Positions 25,012-33,345 of a DNA stretch of 64,000 nucleotides are shown here, piece by piece. The translations under genes and the position numbers were made by a program. The notes under the pieces are model-generated. The model did not search any database and was not told where the DNA came from. It saw only the letters and a program-made list of their open reading frames with translations. The DNA is from Arsenicitalea aurantiaca (GTDB lineage: Bacteria > Pseudomonadota > Alphaproteobacteria > Rhizobiales > Devosiaceae), in assembly GCF_003994485.1 (NCBI RefSeq), contig NZ_RZNJ01000004.1, forward strand, positions 186,001 through 250,000. Direction: 5' to 3'. Position 1 is the first letter of the stretch. Every line of letters begins with the position of its first letter.

Positions 25012-27504
25012 CTAGAAGCGCGAGGTCCAGCTGAGCTTGAGGGCGTGGGCCTTTGAATGGGCGCCGAGCCGGCCATCATAGCCCAGATCGAGTGTGGTCA
25101 TCGCGTCGAGATCGAAATTGAGGTCGGCGCCGACCAGCATCGTATCGGTGTCGGCTGCATCGGCGGGGCTGAAACTGCCGCCGGAGACGAAGCCGTGCTC
25201 TGCATCGGACCTGTTGGAGATGGTGCGGCGCCAGCCGAGGGAGGCGCGGGCGGTGACGAGCACGCCGGTTTCAAGCGCGATCTGCCGGCCGATGCCGAGA
25301 CCCAGGACCGCATGGGTGGCATCGGTGACGCTGCCCTCGCCGGCCAGGGCAGCTTCGCCCCCGGTTTCGGTAAAGCCATCGGTTGCGTGGCGGATGCGGG
25401 TGAGGCTGCCGAAGGGCGTGACCGACAGGGCGCCCAGATCGATCTCGTGGGAAAGCTCGGTGAAGGCGACGGCGGTGGTTGCGCCATAGGACGCGCTCAG
25501 CGTTTCGCTGAAATCGGTGAAGGTGACATTGCGCGTCGCCTCGATATCGTGGCCGGTGAAGGTGCCGCCCAGCGACAGCCGCGTCTGGCCCCATTCGCGC
25601 CCCGCATAGAGGCCGAGCCCATAATCGGTGCTGGTCGTGCCTGCAGTCTGTGCGCCGATTTCGGTTTGGGTGGTGCCGGCATTGAGCATCAGCCCCACCC
25701 GCCAGTCGCCCACCGCGCCATCGAGCCCGGCGACGAGCCCGCCGGCGGCCACGGCGCTCTCGACGCCGCCCGCTTCGGCCGATTTGCGCGAGGCGCCATA
25801 GAGCCGGGCCCAGAGGCCCGCATCCTGCCCGGTGCCGAGATCGGTGGCGGTCGGGGCGTAGGCGCTGAGATTGCCGGTGGAAGCGAGCGCATCGAAACTC
25901 TGCCCGATCCGGTCGGCGAGACTGCCTGCAACGCGCGCGGCGCTGTCGATCAGCGCCATTTCGGTTGCGGGATAGACCGTGCCCGAGAGGGTATCGAACA
26001 TCGCGGCGGCCTCGTCTTCGTCGAGCCAGAGAACCGCGTCGAAGAGCGTGTTGCCCGCCCCGAGCGCCTCGACGATGGTGCCGACCGCGATCTGGGTGGG
26101 CGTGACGCCGAGACTGGCAAAGCCCATGTCGTTGCGCATCAGCGCAAGGGTGACCGTGGTCCCGTCCTGTATGAGACGCGGGGCAAGAAAGGCGAGGTCG
26201 ACGACGACCTCGTCGAACCGGCCGCTTATGCTGCCGGCGCTGAGGATGGTGGAGCTGGTGTAGCGCTCATAGGGGCCCGCAGCGGCGGTGACATGGACCG
26301 CGCCGCCGAGTGTCGCCGCGCCGGTGAGGGTGATGCGATCGCTCGCGCCTGTCGCGTCGACGTCGATCAGGAGCGTGCCGGAGGACCCGAAGCTGGCGCT
26401 CTGGCCCGAGAGCGTCTGGGCGCCGCTGTGGTGGGTCATGGTGAGGAGGCCGGAATTGGTGAGTGCCGTGATCCCCGAAAGGTCGGCGTTCACCTGCAGC
26501 GTGCCGCTATTATCGATGGCGCCGTTGACCTGATTTTCGAGGATCAGGAGGCCCGAACTGGTCAGCGCGCCGTTCCAGACCCCGATGCTCGAAATCGTGC
26601 CGGTGTTGATCCGGACATCGCCGGTCCAGACGCTCGCGATGTCGTCATTTTGGAAGCTGCCGCTCTCGATGACGCCGGAATTCTCCTCGACGTTGCCGAT
26701 CCATATCCCGGCATTGTAGATCGTGTCGGCGTTGTTCCTGACGTCGCCGGTCCAGACGCTTTCGGCGTAATAATTGCTGATGAAGGCGTCATTGGTGATG
26801 ACGTGGCCGTTCCAGGCGCCGCCATTGAATATAATGGCGTCATCGCCGGAATTGATCAAAATGTCGCCGTTCCAGGTGCCCTCACGATCGACGTTGTCGA
26901 TATAACCGGAGTTGTTTTCTACATTTCCATTCCAAATACTGGTATCGGAATTGAAAATTAAACCCGTATTCTCCCATATATCGCCCGTCCAAGAGCTACC
27001 CAATCTCGATTCGAGGTAACCGCTGTTGAGTTCAACATTGCCGAACCAATCGCCGCCCTCCTGTTTTAACATGCCGCCGTTGCCGACACTGCCCGTCGCT
27101 GTGCCGAGATTGGTCAACGATCCTTCAAGAATCTCGCTCTGACGGATCAGCTCAATGTGTTGAAAGGTCAGGCTGCCATTCGCTTCGATGGTGAGAGCGC
27201 CGGGATTGAGCACGATCGTGCCGACCGACCGTGTGTCGTCGACGATGGCGCGATGCTGGCCGATGAGCACATCGTCGTCCGCCGTCGGCAAACCGTTAGG
27301 GCTCCAGTTTGTGGAGACGTCCCAGCCCGCCGACGGCCCGCTCCCGATCCAGGTGTAGCTCTGGGCCTGCGCGCCATTGGCGCCGGCGACGAGGCCGAAG
27401 ACCGCGACGGCCGCGACAGGCGCAAGGCGTTCGCTTTTCCAGGCATCAGCTGAATAATGGAGGCGCGACCGCATGGTCAGCGCCGAGAGCCTGGAAAATT
27501 TCAA
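25012..27504 (-). CDS. Autotransporter (type Va secretion) outer membrane protein
   Basis: 830-residue protein. A long signal peptide ends after AQA (about residue 48). The passenger includes nine copies of a WxGxVxxNxG-type repeat, with tryptophans at 153, 172, 191, 211, 231, 251, 268, 293 and 310, i.e. a period close to 20 residues, consistent with a right-handed beta-helix. The last 270 or so residues form the autotransporter beta-barrel (GLWARLYGASRKSAE, alternating strands, C-terminal Phe in TSRF recognised by BamA). Start: TTG 27504, or ATG 27474, which would shorten the signal extension; neither has a strong ribosome site. Probably a surface adhesin, by family. It lies between a dehydrogenase-gene remnant and the intact gene. 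Confidence 0.9.
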   Translation of the reverse strand: MKFSRLSALTMRSRLHYSADAWKSERLAPVAAVAVFGLVAGANGAQAQSYTWIGSGPSAGWDVSTNWSPNGLPTADDDVLIGQHRAIVDDTRSVGTIVLNPGALTIEANGSLTFQHIELIRQSEILEGSLTNLGTATGSVGNGGMLKQEGGDWFGNVELNSGYLESRLGSSWTGDIWENTGLIFNSDTSIWNGNVENNSGYIDNVDREGTWNGDILINSGDDAIIFNGGAWNGHVITNDAFISNYYAESVWTGDVRNNADTIYNAGIWIGNVEENSGVIESGSFQNDDIASVWTGDVRINTGTISSIGVWNGALTSSGLLILENQVNGAIDNSGTLQVNADLSGITALTNSGLLTMTHHSGAQTLSGQSASFGSSGTLLIDVDATGASDRITLTGAATLGGAVHVTAAAGPYERYTSSTILSAGSISGRFDEVVVDLAFLAPRLIQDGTTVTLALMRNDMGFASLGVTPTQIAVGTIVEALGAGNTLFDAVLWLDEDEAAAMFDTLSGTVYPATEMALIDSAARVAGSLADRIGQSFDALASTGNLSAYAPTATDLGTGQDAGLWARLYGASRKSAEAGGVESAVAAGGLVAGLDGAVGDWRVGLMLNAGTTQTEIGAQTAGTTSTDYGLGLYAGREWGQTRLSLGGTFTGHDIEATRNVTFTDFSETLSASYGATTAVAFTELSHEIDLGALSVTPFGSLTRIRHATDGFTETGGEAALAGEGSVTDATHAVLGLGIGRQIALETGVLVTARASLGWRRTISNRSDAEHGFVSGGSFSPADAADTDTMLVGADLNFDLDAMTTLDLGYDGRLGAHSKAHALKLSWTSRF

Positions 27505-27634
27505 GGAATCACCGGGGTTTATGTGAAAAAGGGCCAGTGATCATGTCTGCGCCCATTGGTCAGCCTATGCAAGGCCGGCGGACCATGAGGGGCGATTAAT
27601 ATCCATGCCGGGCGATTTTCACACTCGCGGGCGC

Positions 27635-27739
27635 CCCCCTCAAAACACCAGCTGCACCTTGATGGCCTGGGATTTGTCCGTTGCAAGGCGGAAGGCGGGG
27701 TCGGCCTCCTTGAAATCAAGGCTGTGGGTAATGAGGGGC
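27635..27739. repeat. Right copy of the 105-base direct repeat
   Basis: The 3' end of the idnD-like gene, repeated at 24793-24897 in the same orientation with five mismatches. The pair encloses the autotransporter gene. No terminal inverted repeats or transposase are visible inside. Confidence 0.8.
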
Positions 27740-28671
27740 GCAACGTCGATCAGCCCCTTGGCGATCAGCGACACGGCAAGGGGAAACTCGTCTGCAAAGC
27801 GGAACGTGCCGCAGAGCCGAAGCTCGCGCGCAACGAGGAAATTGATCGGCAGGGGCACGTCTCCGCCCAGCCCGAGCTGGACGATGGTGGCGCCGGGGCG
27901 GAGGGTTTCGAGGGCGCCGAGCAGCGCCCGCCCATTGCCCGAGGCTTCGAAGAGGGCATCGAAATGGCCCTTTTCGGCGGCGTAGGGGCTCAGCGCATCG
28001 GGGTTTTCGGCGATGTTGAGGGTTTTGGTGGCGCCCATGGCGCGGGCGCGCGAGAGCGCGAAATCGCCGATATCGGTGACGACGATCTCCTCGGCGCCCG
28101 AAAACCGCGCGACCGCGACCGCAAGCGCGCCGATCGGCCCCGCGCCGGTCACGAGCACGCGCCGCCCCATGAGCGAACCGGTCTGGCGGGCGGCGTGAAG
28201 GCAGACGGCGAGCGGCTCGGCCATGGCGGCCGCCCCGAAGGACACGGTTTCGCCCACCGGCACGGCCTGATCGGCGCGCACGGTGACCGATTGGGCGAAC
28301 CCGCCCTGGACATGGGGAAAGCGCATGGCGCTGCCCATGAACTTCATCTCGAGGCAGTGATTGGCGCGGCCCTCGAGGCAATAGCGGCAGGACCCGCAGG
28401 GGCGGCTCGGATTGATCGCGACGGCAAGGCCGGGAGCGAGGCCGCTGACCCCCGCACCGAGCTCGGCAATGGTGCCGGCGATCTCGTGGCCGAGCGCCAT
28501 CGGCTCGCGCAGGCGTACCGCGCCGAACCCGCCATGATGGTAATAATGCAGGTCCGACCCGCAAATGCCCCCGGCACGGATGGCGATGCGCACCTCACCC
28601 GGCCCCGGCGGGACGGGCGCGACCGGCTCGATGCGCAGATCCCCCGCGCCATGGATGACGACGCCCTGCAT
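27640..28671 (-). CDS. idnD: L-idonate 5-dehydrogenase-like zinc alcohol dehydrogenase
   Basis: 343 residues, the length of E. coli IdnD, which oxidises L-idonate to 5-ketogluconate with NAD(P). MDR fold: catalytic zinc ligands in GGICGSDLHYYHHGG (first Cys) and ALGHEIAG (His-Glu), structural-zinc cysteines in CGSCRYCLEGRANHC, and the Rossmann motif VTGAGPIGALAV. ATG 28671 follows GGGAGAGAG; the open frame upstream is non-coding. The gene is downstream of a sugar-acid dehydratase and with it likely forms a sugar-acid catabolic unit. IdnD assignment is by overall resemblance; a related L-threonine or sorbitol dehydrogenase activity is possible. Confidence 0.85.
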   Translation of the reverse strand: MQGVVIHGAGDLRIEPVAPVPPGPGEVRIAIRAGGICGSDLHYYHHGGFGAVRLREPMALGHEIAGTIAELGAGVSGLAPGLAVAINPSRPCGSCRYCLEGRANHCLEMKFMGSAMRFPHVQGGFAQSVTVRADQAVPVGETVSFGAAAMAEPLAVCLHAARQTGSLMGRRVLVTGAGPIGALAVAVARFSGAEEIVVTDIGDFALSRARAMGATKTLNIAENPDALSPYAAEKGHFDALFEASGNGRALLGALETLRPGATIVQLGLGGDVPLPINFLVARELRLCGTFRFADEFPLAVSLIAKGLIDVAPLITHSLDFKEADPAFRLATDKSQAIKVQLVF

Positions 28672-28776
28672 GGTCTCTCTCCCCTTTCGCGGCCGCTTCG
28701 GCCGGGCCCGATGGGGGCCGCGGCGCGCGCGGACGGTCCGACACTCGGGGGCCAAGGTCAAGCCCGAGGGGACTGT

Positions 28777-29976
28777 TCAGGCTTCGGTGCGCCGCACGAT
28801 GAGATCGGAACGCTCGAAGACGGCGGGGCGCAATTCGAGGCCGAGGCCAGGGCCTTCCATGGGATAGACCCGGCCATTGGCGATGTGCGGGATTTCGGTG
28901 ACGAGTTCCTTGTACCAGCCGGTATAGAAGGCGCGCACCGATTCCTGAATGAGCGTATTGGGCTGGCTGAAGGAGGCGTGGATGGCCGCCGCGAACCCCA
29001 CCGGCCCGATGCAGTCATGCGGCGCGAAGGGGCGGTGATAGGTCTCGGCGAGCGAGGCGATCTTGCGCCCCTCGGTGAGCCCGCCCGTCCAGCAGAGATC
29101 GACCATCACCACATGGGTGGCATCGCGCTCCAGAATGTCCTTGTAGGGCCAGCGCGAGCCCAGCGTTTCGCTGGCGCAGGTCCACACATCGGTGGAGCGG
29201 GCGAACTCGGCGAGCGCCTGGGGCGAGTTCATCCGGATCGGGTCCTCGAACCAGAAGGGCGCATAGGGTTCGATGGCCTTGGCGATCGACTTGGCCGCGG
29301 GCAGGTTCCAGAGCGAATGGAGCTCGACCATGATGTCGATGCGGTCCCCGACAGCGCGGCGGATCTTCTCGAAGGGCTCGAGGGCCTTCTTCATCTGCTC
29401 GGCGGTGATGTAGAGGCCCTGGTTTTCGAGCGCGGGGGGATCGAAGGGCCAGATCTTCATGGCGGTGATGCCGCTTTCGAGCAGGCTCTCGGCGACGGCG
29501 TCGGCGCGCGTCATGAAGCCGGCAAGATCCTCATAGGGGCCGGCGGCCTCGTCGAAATTCCAGGTCGAGACCGGGCGGATGTTGTTGGTGCGCACATAGC
29601 CATAGCCAGCGCAGGTGTTGTAGATCCTGAGGCTGTCGCGACAGAGCCCGCCCAGCATCTGGTGGACCGGCAGGCCGCAGAGCTTGCCGAACCCGTCCCA
29701 GAGCGCGATGTCGATCGCGGAGGCCGCGCGATATTCGACGCCGGTCGAGGACTGCGCCATGGGCAGGCTCACCATGTCCTTGTGGATCGCCTCGATGGCG
29801 AGCGCGTCGCGCCCCACGAGCCGGCCCGCCAGCGTATCGTGGATATGCGCCTCGACGGCGCCGGCGCCGTAAAAGGTTTCCCCCAGCCCGATGATGCCGG
29901 CATCGGTGTGGACGCGCACCCAGAGCACATTGGCGAATTCGCGCGTGCGCAGGGTTTCGATGGCGGTGATCTTCAT
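28777..29976 (-). CDS. Mandelate racemase/muconate lactonizing family dehydratase (sugar-acid type)
   Basis: 399-residue enolase-superfamily enzyme. The N-terminal capping domain is followed by the barrel with IMVELHSLWN (metal ligand plus catalytic His), WFEDPIR (second ligand Glu), CASETLGSRW (third ligand Glu) and APHDCIGPVG (His/Asp). The VELH and PHDC pair with the long capping domain fits acid-sugar dehydratases of the D-mannonate/D-gluconate dehydratase subgroup. It should remove water from an aldonate or related acid to give a 2-keto-3-deoxy acid. ATG 29976 has GAGGAG 5 bases upstream. Its partner is the idnD-like gene 105 bases downstream. Confidence 0.85.
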   Translation of the reverse strand: MKITAIETLRTREFANVLWVRVHTDAGIIGLGETFYGAGAVEAHIHDTLAGRLVGRDALAIEAIHKDMVSLPMAQSSTGVEYRAASAIDIALWDGFGKLCGLPVHQMLGGLCRDSLRIYNTCAGYGYVRTNNIRPVSTWNFDEAAGPYEDLAGFMTRADAVAESLLESGITAMKIWPFDPPALENQGLYITAEQMKKALEPFEKIRRAVGDRIDIMVELHSLWNLPAAKSIAKAIEPYAPFWFEDPIRMNSPQALAEFARSTDVWTCASETLGSRWPYKDILERDATHVVMVDLCWTGGLTEGRKIASLAETYHRPFAPHDCIGPVGFAAAIHASFSQPNTLIQESVRAFYTGWYKELVTEIPHIANGRVYPMEGPGLGLELRPAVFERSDLIVRRTEA

Positions 29977-30858
29977 GATGGCTCCTCAAGGCGGCGAGGT
30001 GGGGCGGGGTGAAGGCGGGCGACGGGCGGGCGACAGGCGGGGCGGCGGGCTCGAAGCGGTTCGCAGCGACCTCACCGCTACCTCTCTCCGCACCCAGGGA
30101 AAAGCGTATGAGCATTTGAGAAATTTCTCAATGTGTTTTAAAATTTCACAGGCAACCGGAGGTGGAGTGCGGGCTGGGGCGCTTGGGGGGCTGTGGAGCC
30201 GGAGCGGGTGGGGAGACTGGGGACTGGCACTGCGGGGCAGCAGCCGGGGGGATGTGGAGCGGGAACCGCTGACGGACCAGAGGCTGAGACCGGTGGGGGC
30301 TGCGGGGCAGCGGCCGCGAATTGTGGAGCGGGAGTTGTTGGCGGACCAGAGGCTCAAAGCGGTGGGTGCCTCGGGGTAGCGGCCTCGGGATGTGGAGCGG
30401 GAACCGTTGGCGGACCAGAGGCTGAAGCCGGTGGGGGTGATGAAGCCGGCGAGAGGCTGCCGGTGCGGACCGAGGACGGGGGCGGATTGGGTATCGGAAC
30501 CGGTGGGGCTGGAGCTTGAGCCGATGGGAACTGCGGAGGTGGACCGTGAGGCGGACTGGCGGCTAAAGCGGGCGGGGCGGGAGGCTCCAAGGCACGAGCC
30601 GTTGGACCTGCGGGGTGCCGCCGAGGACGGCCGAGAGCTCCAGACGGATGGCGGGGTGGGGCTGGCTGAGTTTTGGGGCGCGGGACGGCATCGTCGCCGG
30701 ACTGGCGGCAGGGGCCTTTCACGGAACGCCTCGTGAAGGAGGCCTCGCAGGAGACTTGGGAAGCCTCCTGCTTGGTCTGGCCGCAGAAAACCGTCCATTT
30801 CTGCGTTCGCATGAAAAAGAAGCGCGGGGCGATGCAGGGCAATCAGGAAGGCAGGGCG
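29977..30858. other. Long G-rich non-genic stretch
   Basis: About 880 bases without a convincing gene. From roughly 30150 to 30560 the plus strand is strongly enriched in G over C and full of GGGG runs, all six frames are partly open, and the translated products are low-complexity (Gly/Ala or Ser/Pro repeats). An AT-rich patch (30100-30160) just before it may hold the promoter of the dehydratase on the minus strand. The 69-base tandem repeats are listed separately. Confidence 0.7.
30192..30453. repeat. 69-base tandem repeat (minisatellite)
   Basis: Units start with TGTGGAGCGGGA at 30253, 30322 and 30391, exactly 69 bases apart, and share GGACCAGAGGCT further in. A worn unit begins at 30192, 61 bases before the first. 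Because 69 is a multiple of three, each frame repeats as a 23-residue unit, but no frame has a credible start, ribosome site or known domain. Confidence 0.8.
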
Positions 30859-31572
30859 ATGGGACAGGATGGCGGCGGGCGGCGCATGCTGGTGGATGCG
30901 GCCCATGACCGGCTCGAGGGGCTGATCGTCGACGGGACGCTGGCGCCCGGGCGCTTTCTCTCGATCCAGGACCTGCAGACGATTTCGGGGCTGAGCCGCA
31001 CGCCCGCCCACCAAGCGGTGATGCGGCTCGCCCATGATACGCTGATGACCATTCACCCCCGGCAGGGCGTGCGGATCGCCCCGATCGACCTCATGCGCGA
31101 AACGCTGCTGCTCGAATTGCGCGCCGACATGGAGCGGTTTCTGGTGCGGCTCGCGGCGGACCGGGCGAGCCCCGCCCAGCGCCGGCAGATGCGCCAGATC
31201 GCCATGGCGCTGCGCAACAAGGGCGGCGCGATGCCGATCGAGATCTTCAACCCGCTCGACCTGCGGATCGACCGGCTGATCCTCGCGGCGGGCGGGGAGC
31301 CTTTTCTCGAAAATACGCTGCGCCCGCTCCACACGCTCTTCCGCCGCATCGGCTGGCTGCACCACGCCCATATCGAGGGCCGGGGCGACCTTTCCGAAAC
31401 CGTGGCGCTGCATGCGGGCGTGCTCGAGGCGATCGCGGCGCGCGATGAGACGGAGGCCGTCGCCGCCTCGGACCGGCTGATCGGCTATGTGCGGCAGATG
31501 CTCGAGACGCTCGCGGCGCGGATCGACCCGGTGCTGCTCGACAGCAGCCTCGAACCGCTGGACCTGCCCTGA
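30859..31572 (+). CDS. GntR family transcriptional regulator (FadR/FCD type)
   Basis: 237-residue regulator: winged HTH (about 8-75; ILQ-poor LSIQDLQTISGLSRTPAHQA, then RQGVRIAP) and an all-helical FCD effector domain with the metal-binding histidines visible as LHTLFRRIGWLHHAH and VALHAGVL. Several in-frame ATGs precede it (30811, 30832); I prefer 30859 because AGGAAGG lies 7 bases upstream. It is divergent from the sugar-acid dehydratase/dehydrogenase pair across the G-rich gap, which makes that pair its likely target with a sugar acid as effector. Known GntR/FCD relatives include UxuR and GntR-like regulators. Confidence 0.85.
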   Translation: MGQDGGGRRMLVDAAHDRLEGLIVDGTLAPGRFLSIQDLQTISGLSRTPAHQAVMRLAHDTLMTIHPRQGVRIAPIDLMRETLLLELRADMERFLVRLAADRASPAQRRQMRQIAMALRNKGGAMPIEIFNPLDLRIDRLILAAGGEPFLENTLRPLHTLFRRIGWLHHAHIEGRGDLSETVALHAGVLEAIAARDETEAVAASDRLIGYVRQMLETLAARIDPVLLDSSLEPLDLP

Positions 31573-31659
31573 GCGGGCGCCCTACCCGCTTCAGGCCATG
31601 GCGGGGATGGGCGGGGGCGGCTAGGCTCTTTGCTCAAGGCAAAGCGGGGGAGGATCGCC

Positions 31660-32463
31660 ATGGGACACGCGACACGATCAGGGCTTCTGGCATTGGGCCT
31701 GCTGGCGCTGACCCTGCCCGTCTTTGCGGGCGAACCCTATGAGCCCGTGCCGCTCGCCCCGGCCGAAACCGTGACCCCGCCCGAGGCGCTGATCGCGGCG
31801 GCGACGGCGCTCTTCAGGGCCGCCGAGGCGGGGGACGGGGATGCGCTGGCCGGCCTCATCGCCGAGGCGCCGCTCCTCATCGACGGCGCGCTGGAGCTGG
31901 CCATCCCGCGCCGGGCCGAGCGGATCGGCCCTTTTGACGGGATCGACGCGCGGCTCGCCGCCCTCGCCGACAATATCGGGGGGAGCTATGAGCGCCCCTT
32001 CGATGGCAGCGACACGACCCCTTATGCGGTGCGGGCCGAGCTCGAATTCATCATGGGCGCGCTTTCGGACGACAATGACTGGGGACGCGACCCGCTGCTG
32101 GCCGGCGCCATCTGCAGCTATGGCTACAGGACCTTCCCGGTCGCGGCGGTGGCGGCGCTGGCCGGGCGGCTCGGGATCCAAAGTTCGGGCTTCTTCTTTG
32201 TTTCGGCGCCCGCAGACCTGCGCGCGGCCCCGGCCGCGGACAGGGAGGTGATCGGGGCGCTTCTGCCCGACCGGCTCTACGCGCTCAACTATGATGCGCC
32301 CGCCCGAAGCCCCTGGATCGGCGTCCACCTGCCCGGTGGCGGGACGGGCTTCATCAGCTTTGACGAGACCCCGCTCGAAAAGCCCTATGCCAGCGGCATC
32401 TGCTTTGAAGAGGGCCCGGAGGGGCAGTGGCGGATGACCGCCCAAACCGCCACCAACCTCTAG
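31660..32463 (+). CDS. Secreted protein with SH3-like domain, function unknown
   Basis: 267 residues. Signal peptide 1-24 (basic start, leucine-rich core, cleavage after VFA). The middle (about 40-160) is not recognised. The C-terminal 90 residues resemble a bacterial SH3 (SH3b) fold: DLRAAPAADREVIGALLP, then W-IGVHLPGGGTGFISFDE, the usual arrangement of a domain that binds peptidoglycan or wall peptides. Two cysteines (in AICSYGY and GICFEEG) could form a disulfide in the periplasm. ATG 31660 is preceded by GGGGGAGGAT. It is convergent with the IclR gene that follows, with a 10-base gap, and has no operon partners. Confidence 0.7.
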   Translation: MGHATRSGLLALGLLALTLPVFAGEPYEPVPLAPAETVTPPEALIAAATALFRAAEAGDGDALAGLIAEAPLLIDGALELAIPRRAERIGPFDGIDARLAALADNIGGSYERPFDGSDTTPYAVRAELEFIMGALSDDNDWGRDPLLAGAICSYGYRTFPVAAVAALAGRLGIQSSGFFFVSAPADLRAAPAADREVIGALLPDRLYALNYDAPARSPWIGVHLPGGGTGFISFDETPLEKPYASGICFEEGPEGQWRMTAQTATNL

Positions 32464-32473
32464 CCGCGCCCGC

Positions 32474-33226
32474 TCAGGCCGGGGCACATTTGCCGATGGC
32501 GGCGCGGATGACGCCCGCGATCTCTTCGGCGCGTTTCTGGGTCAGAAGCGAAGCGGGGATGGCGATCGAGACGGCGGCGGCGGTGTTGCCGCGGCTCGAG
32601 ACGATGGGCACCGCGACCCCGCCCGCATCGGGATAGGTCTCCCCGATATCATAGCTGAACCCGAGCGCCCGGGCCCGGTCGAGCTCACGGGTGACCTTGG
32701 CCATGTCGGCCCGGTTGTACTGACCAAAGCGCGGCGCGTTGTGATCGAGGATCGACAGGGCGAGCGGATCATCGAGCAGGGTGAGGATGCTGACCGTGCC
32801 CGGACCGATGCCGAGCGGGACGCGCCCGCCGATCCCCCCGGTCAGCGTCTGAACGAAAGCTGTGCCCTCATGCATGTCGACGCAGATGGCGTCGAACCCC
32901 GCGCGCACCATCAGATAGCTCGACTGCTGGGTGATCGCGGCAACCTCGGTCACCGCCGGGCGGTAGCGCCGCACGAGCTCGGTGACCGAAGTGGTGCGGT
33001 TGGCGAGCCCGAAGATGGCGGGCCCGAGCCGGTAATGGCCATAGCGCGCGGCGGGCTCGACGAAGCCGCGCTTGGAGAGCGCGACGAGCGCGCGGCGGGT
33101 GGCCGATTTCGCATCCCCCAGCGCCAGGGCCAGCGCCTGGAGCGACATCCCGTCCACCCCGGCATTGCCCAGATGCACGAGGATTTCCCCGGCGCGCTCG
33201 GCATTGCTCGAACTTTCACTGGCCAT
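32474..33226 (-). CDS. IclR family transcriptional regulator
   Basis: 250 residues, HTH about 8-66 (AGEILVHLGNAGVDGMSLQA, then SATRRALVALSKRGFVEP) and an effector domain about 75-245 including YRLGPAIFGLANR, GRVPLGIGPGTVSILTL and DAGGVAVPIVSSRG, the pocket-lining segments of IclR. It is divergent from the DAO-family flavoenzyme gene and therefore the likely controller of that gene and, through a shared motif, of the related unit starting at 41426. The effector would be an amino acid or opine-like compound. Confidence 0.92.
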   Translation of the reverse strand: MASESSSNAERAGEILVHLGNAGVDGMSLQALALALGDAKSATRRALVALSKRGFVEPAARYGHYRLGPAIFGLANRTTSVTELVRRYRPAVTEVAAITQQSSYLMVRAGFDAICVDMHEGTAFVQTLTGGIGGRVPLGIGPGTVSILTLLDDPLALSILDHNAPRFGQYNRADMAKVTRELDRARALGFSYDIGETYPDAGGVAVPIVSSRGNTAAAVSIAIPASLLTQKRAEEIAGVIRAAIGKCAPA

Positions 33227-33258
33227 TGGACGCGAAACCTCTCGAAAATCGACATATA

Positions 33259-33304
33259 TGCCGATTATTGGAACTCATCATATGGATAGATTCCGACTAT
33301 TGCA
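33259..33304. promoter_or_regulatory. Repeated operator-like motif between iclR and DAO gene
   Basis: TGCCGATTATTGGA (33259-33272) and TTCCGACTATTGCA (33291-33304) are imperfect direct copies whose starts are 32 bases apart, about three helical turns. A third copy of the motif, TGCCGTTTATCGGC, occurs at 41547-41560 upstream of ridA. CATCATATG at 33276-33284 is also shared with 41468-41476. This suggests a common regulator, presumably the adjacent IclR protein. Confidence 0.45.
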
Positions 33305-33345
33305 CTAATCTCGACATGTCAAAGCGCATACGGGACAGGGACGGC

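Noticed and set aside
24898-25079. Extended open frame continuing the dehydrogenase remnant
   Set aside because: Beyond about 24920 the translated sequence is Ala/Pro/Ser-rich and shares nothing clear with the dehydrogenase, so only the 105-base repeat is called.
25057-26961. Open frame of 634 codons on the plus strand
   Set aside because: Antisense of the autotransporter barrel and passenger, which has signal peptide and C-terminal Phe on the other strand.
27724-30012. Open frame of 762 codons on the plus strand
   Set aside because: It lies opposite idnD and the dehydratase, whose motifs are unambiguous. The translation is low-complexity with Gly/Ala/Arg excess, as expected for antisense of GC-rich genes.
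30192-30453. CRISPR-like array
   Set aside because: Units are contiguous and 69 bases long with no spacers between conserved repeats, and no cas genes are near.
30193-30519. Glycine-rich repeat protein of 108 residues
   Set aside because: No ribosome site, no homologous domain, and other frames of the same repeats are equally open. Treated as a minisatellite.
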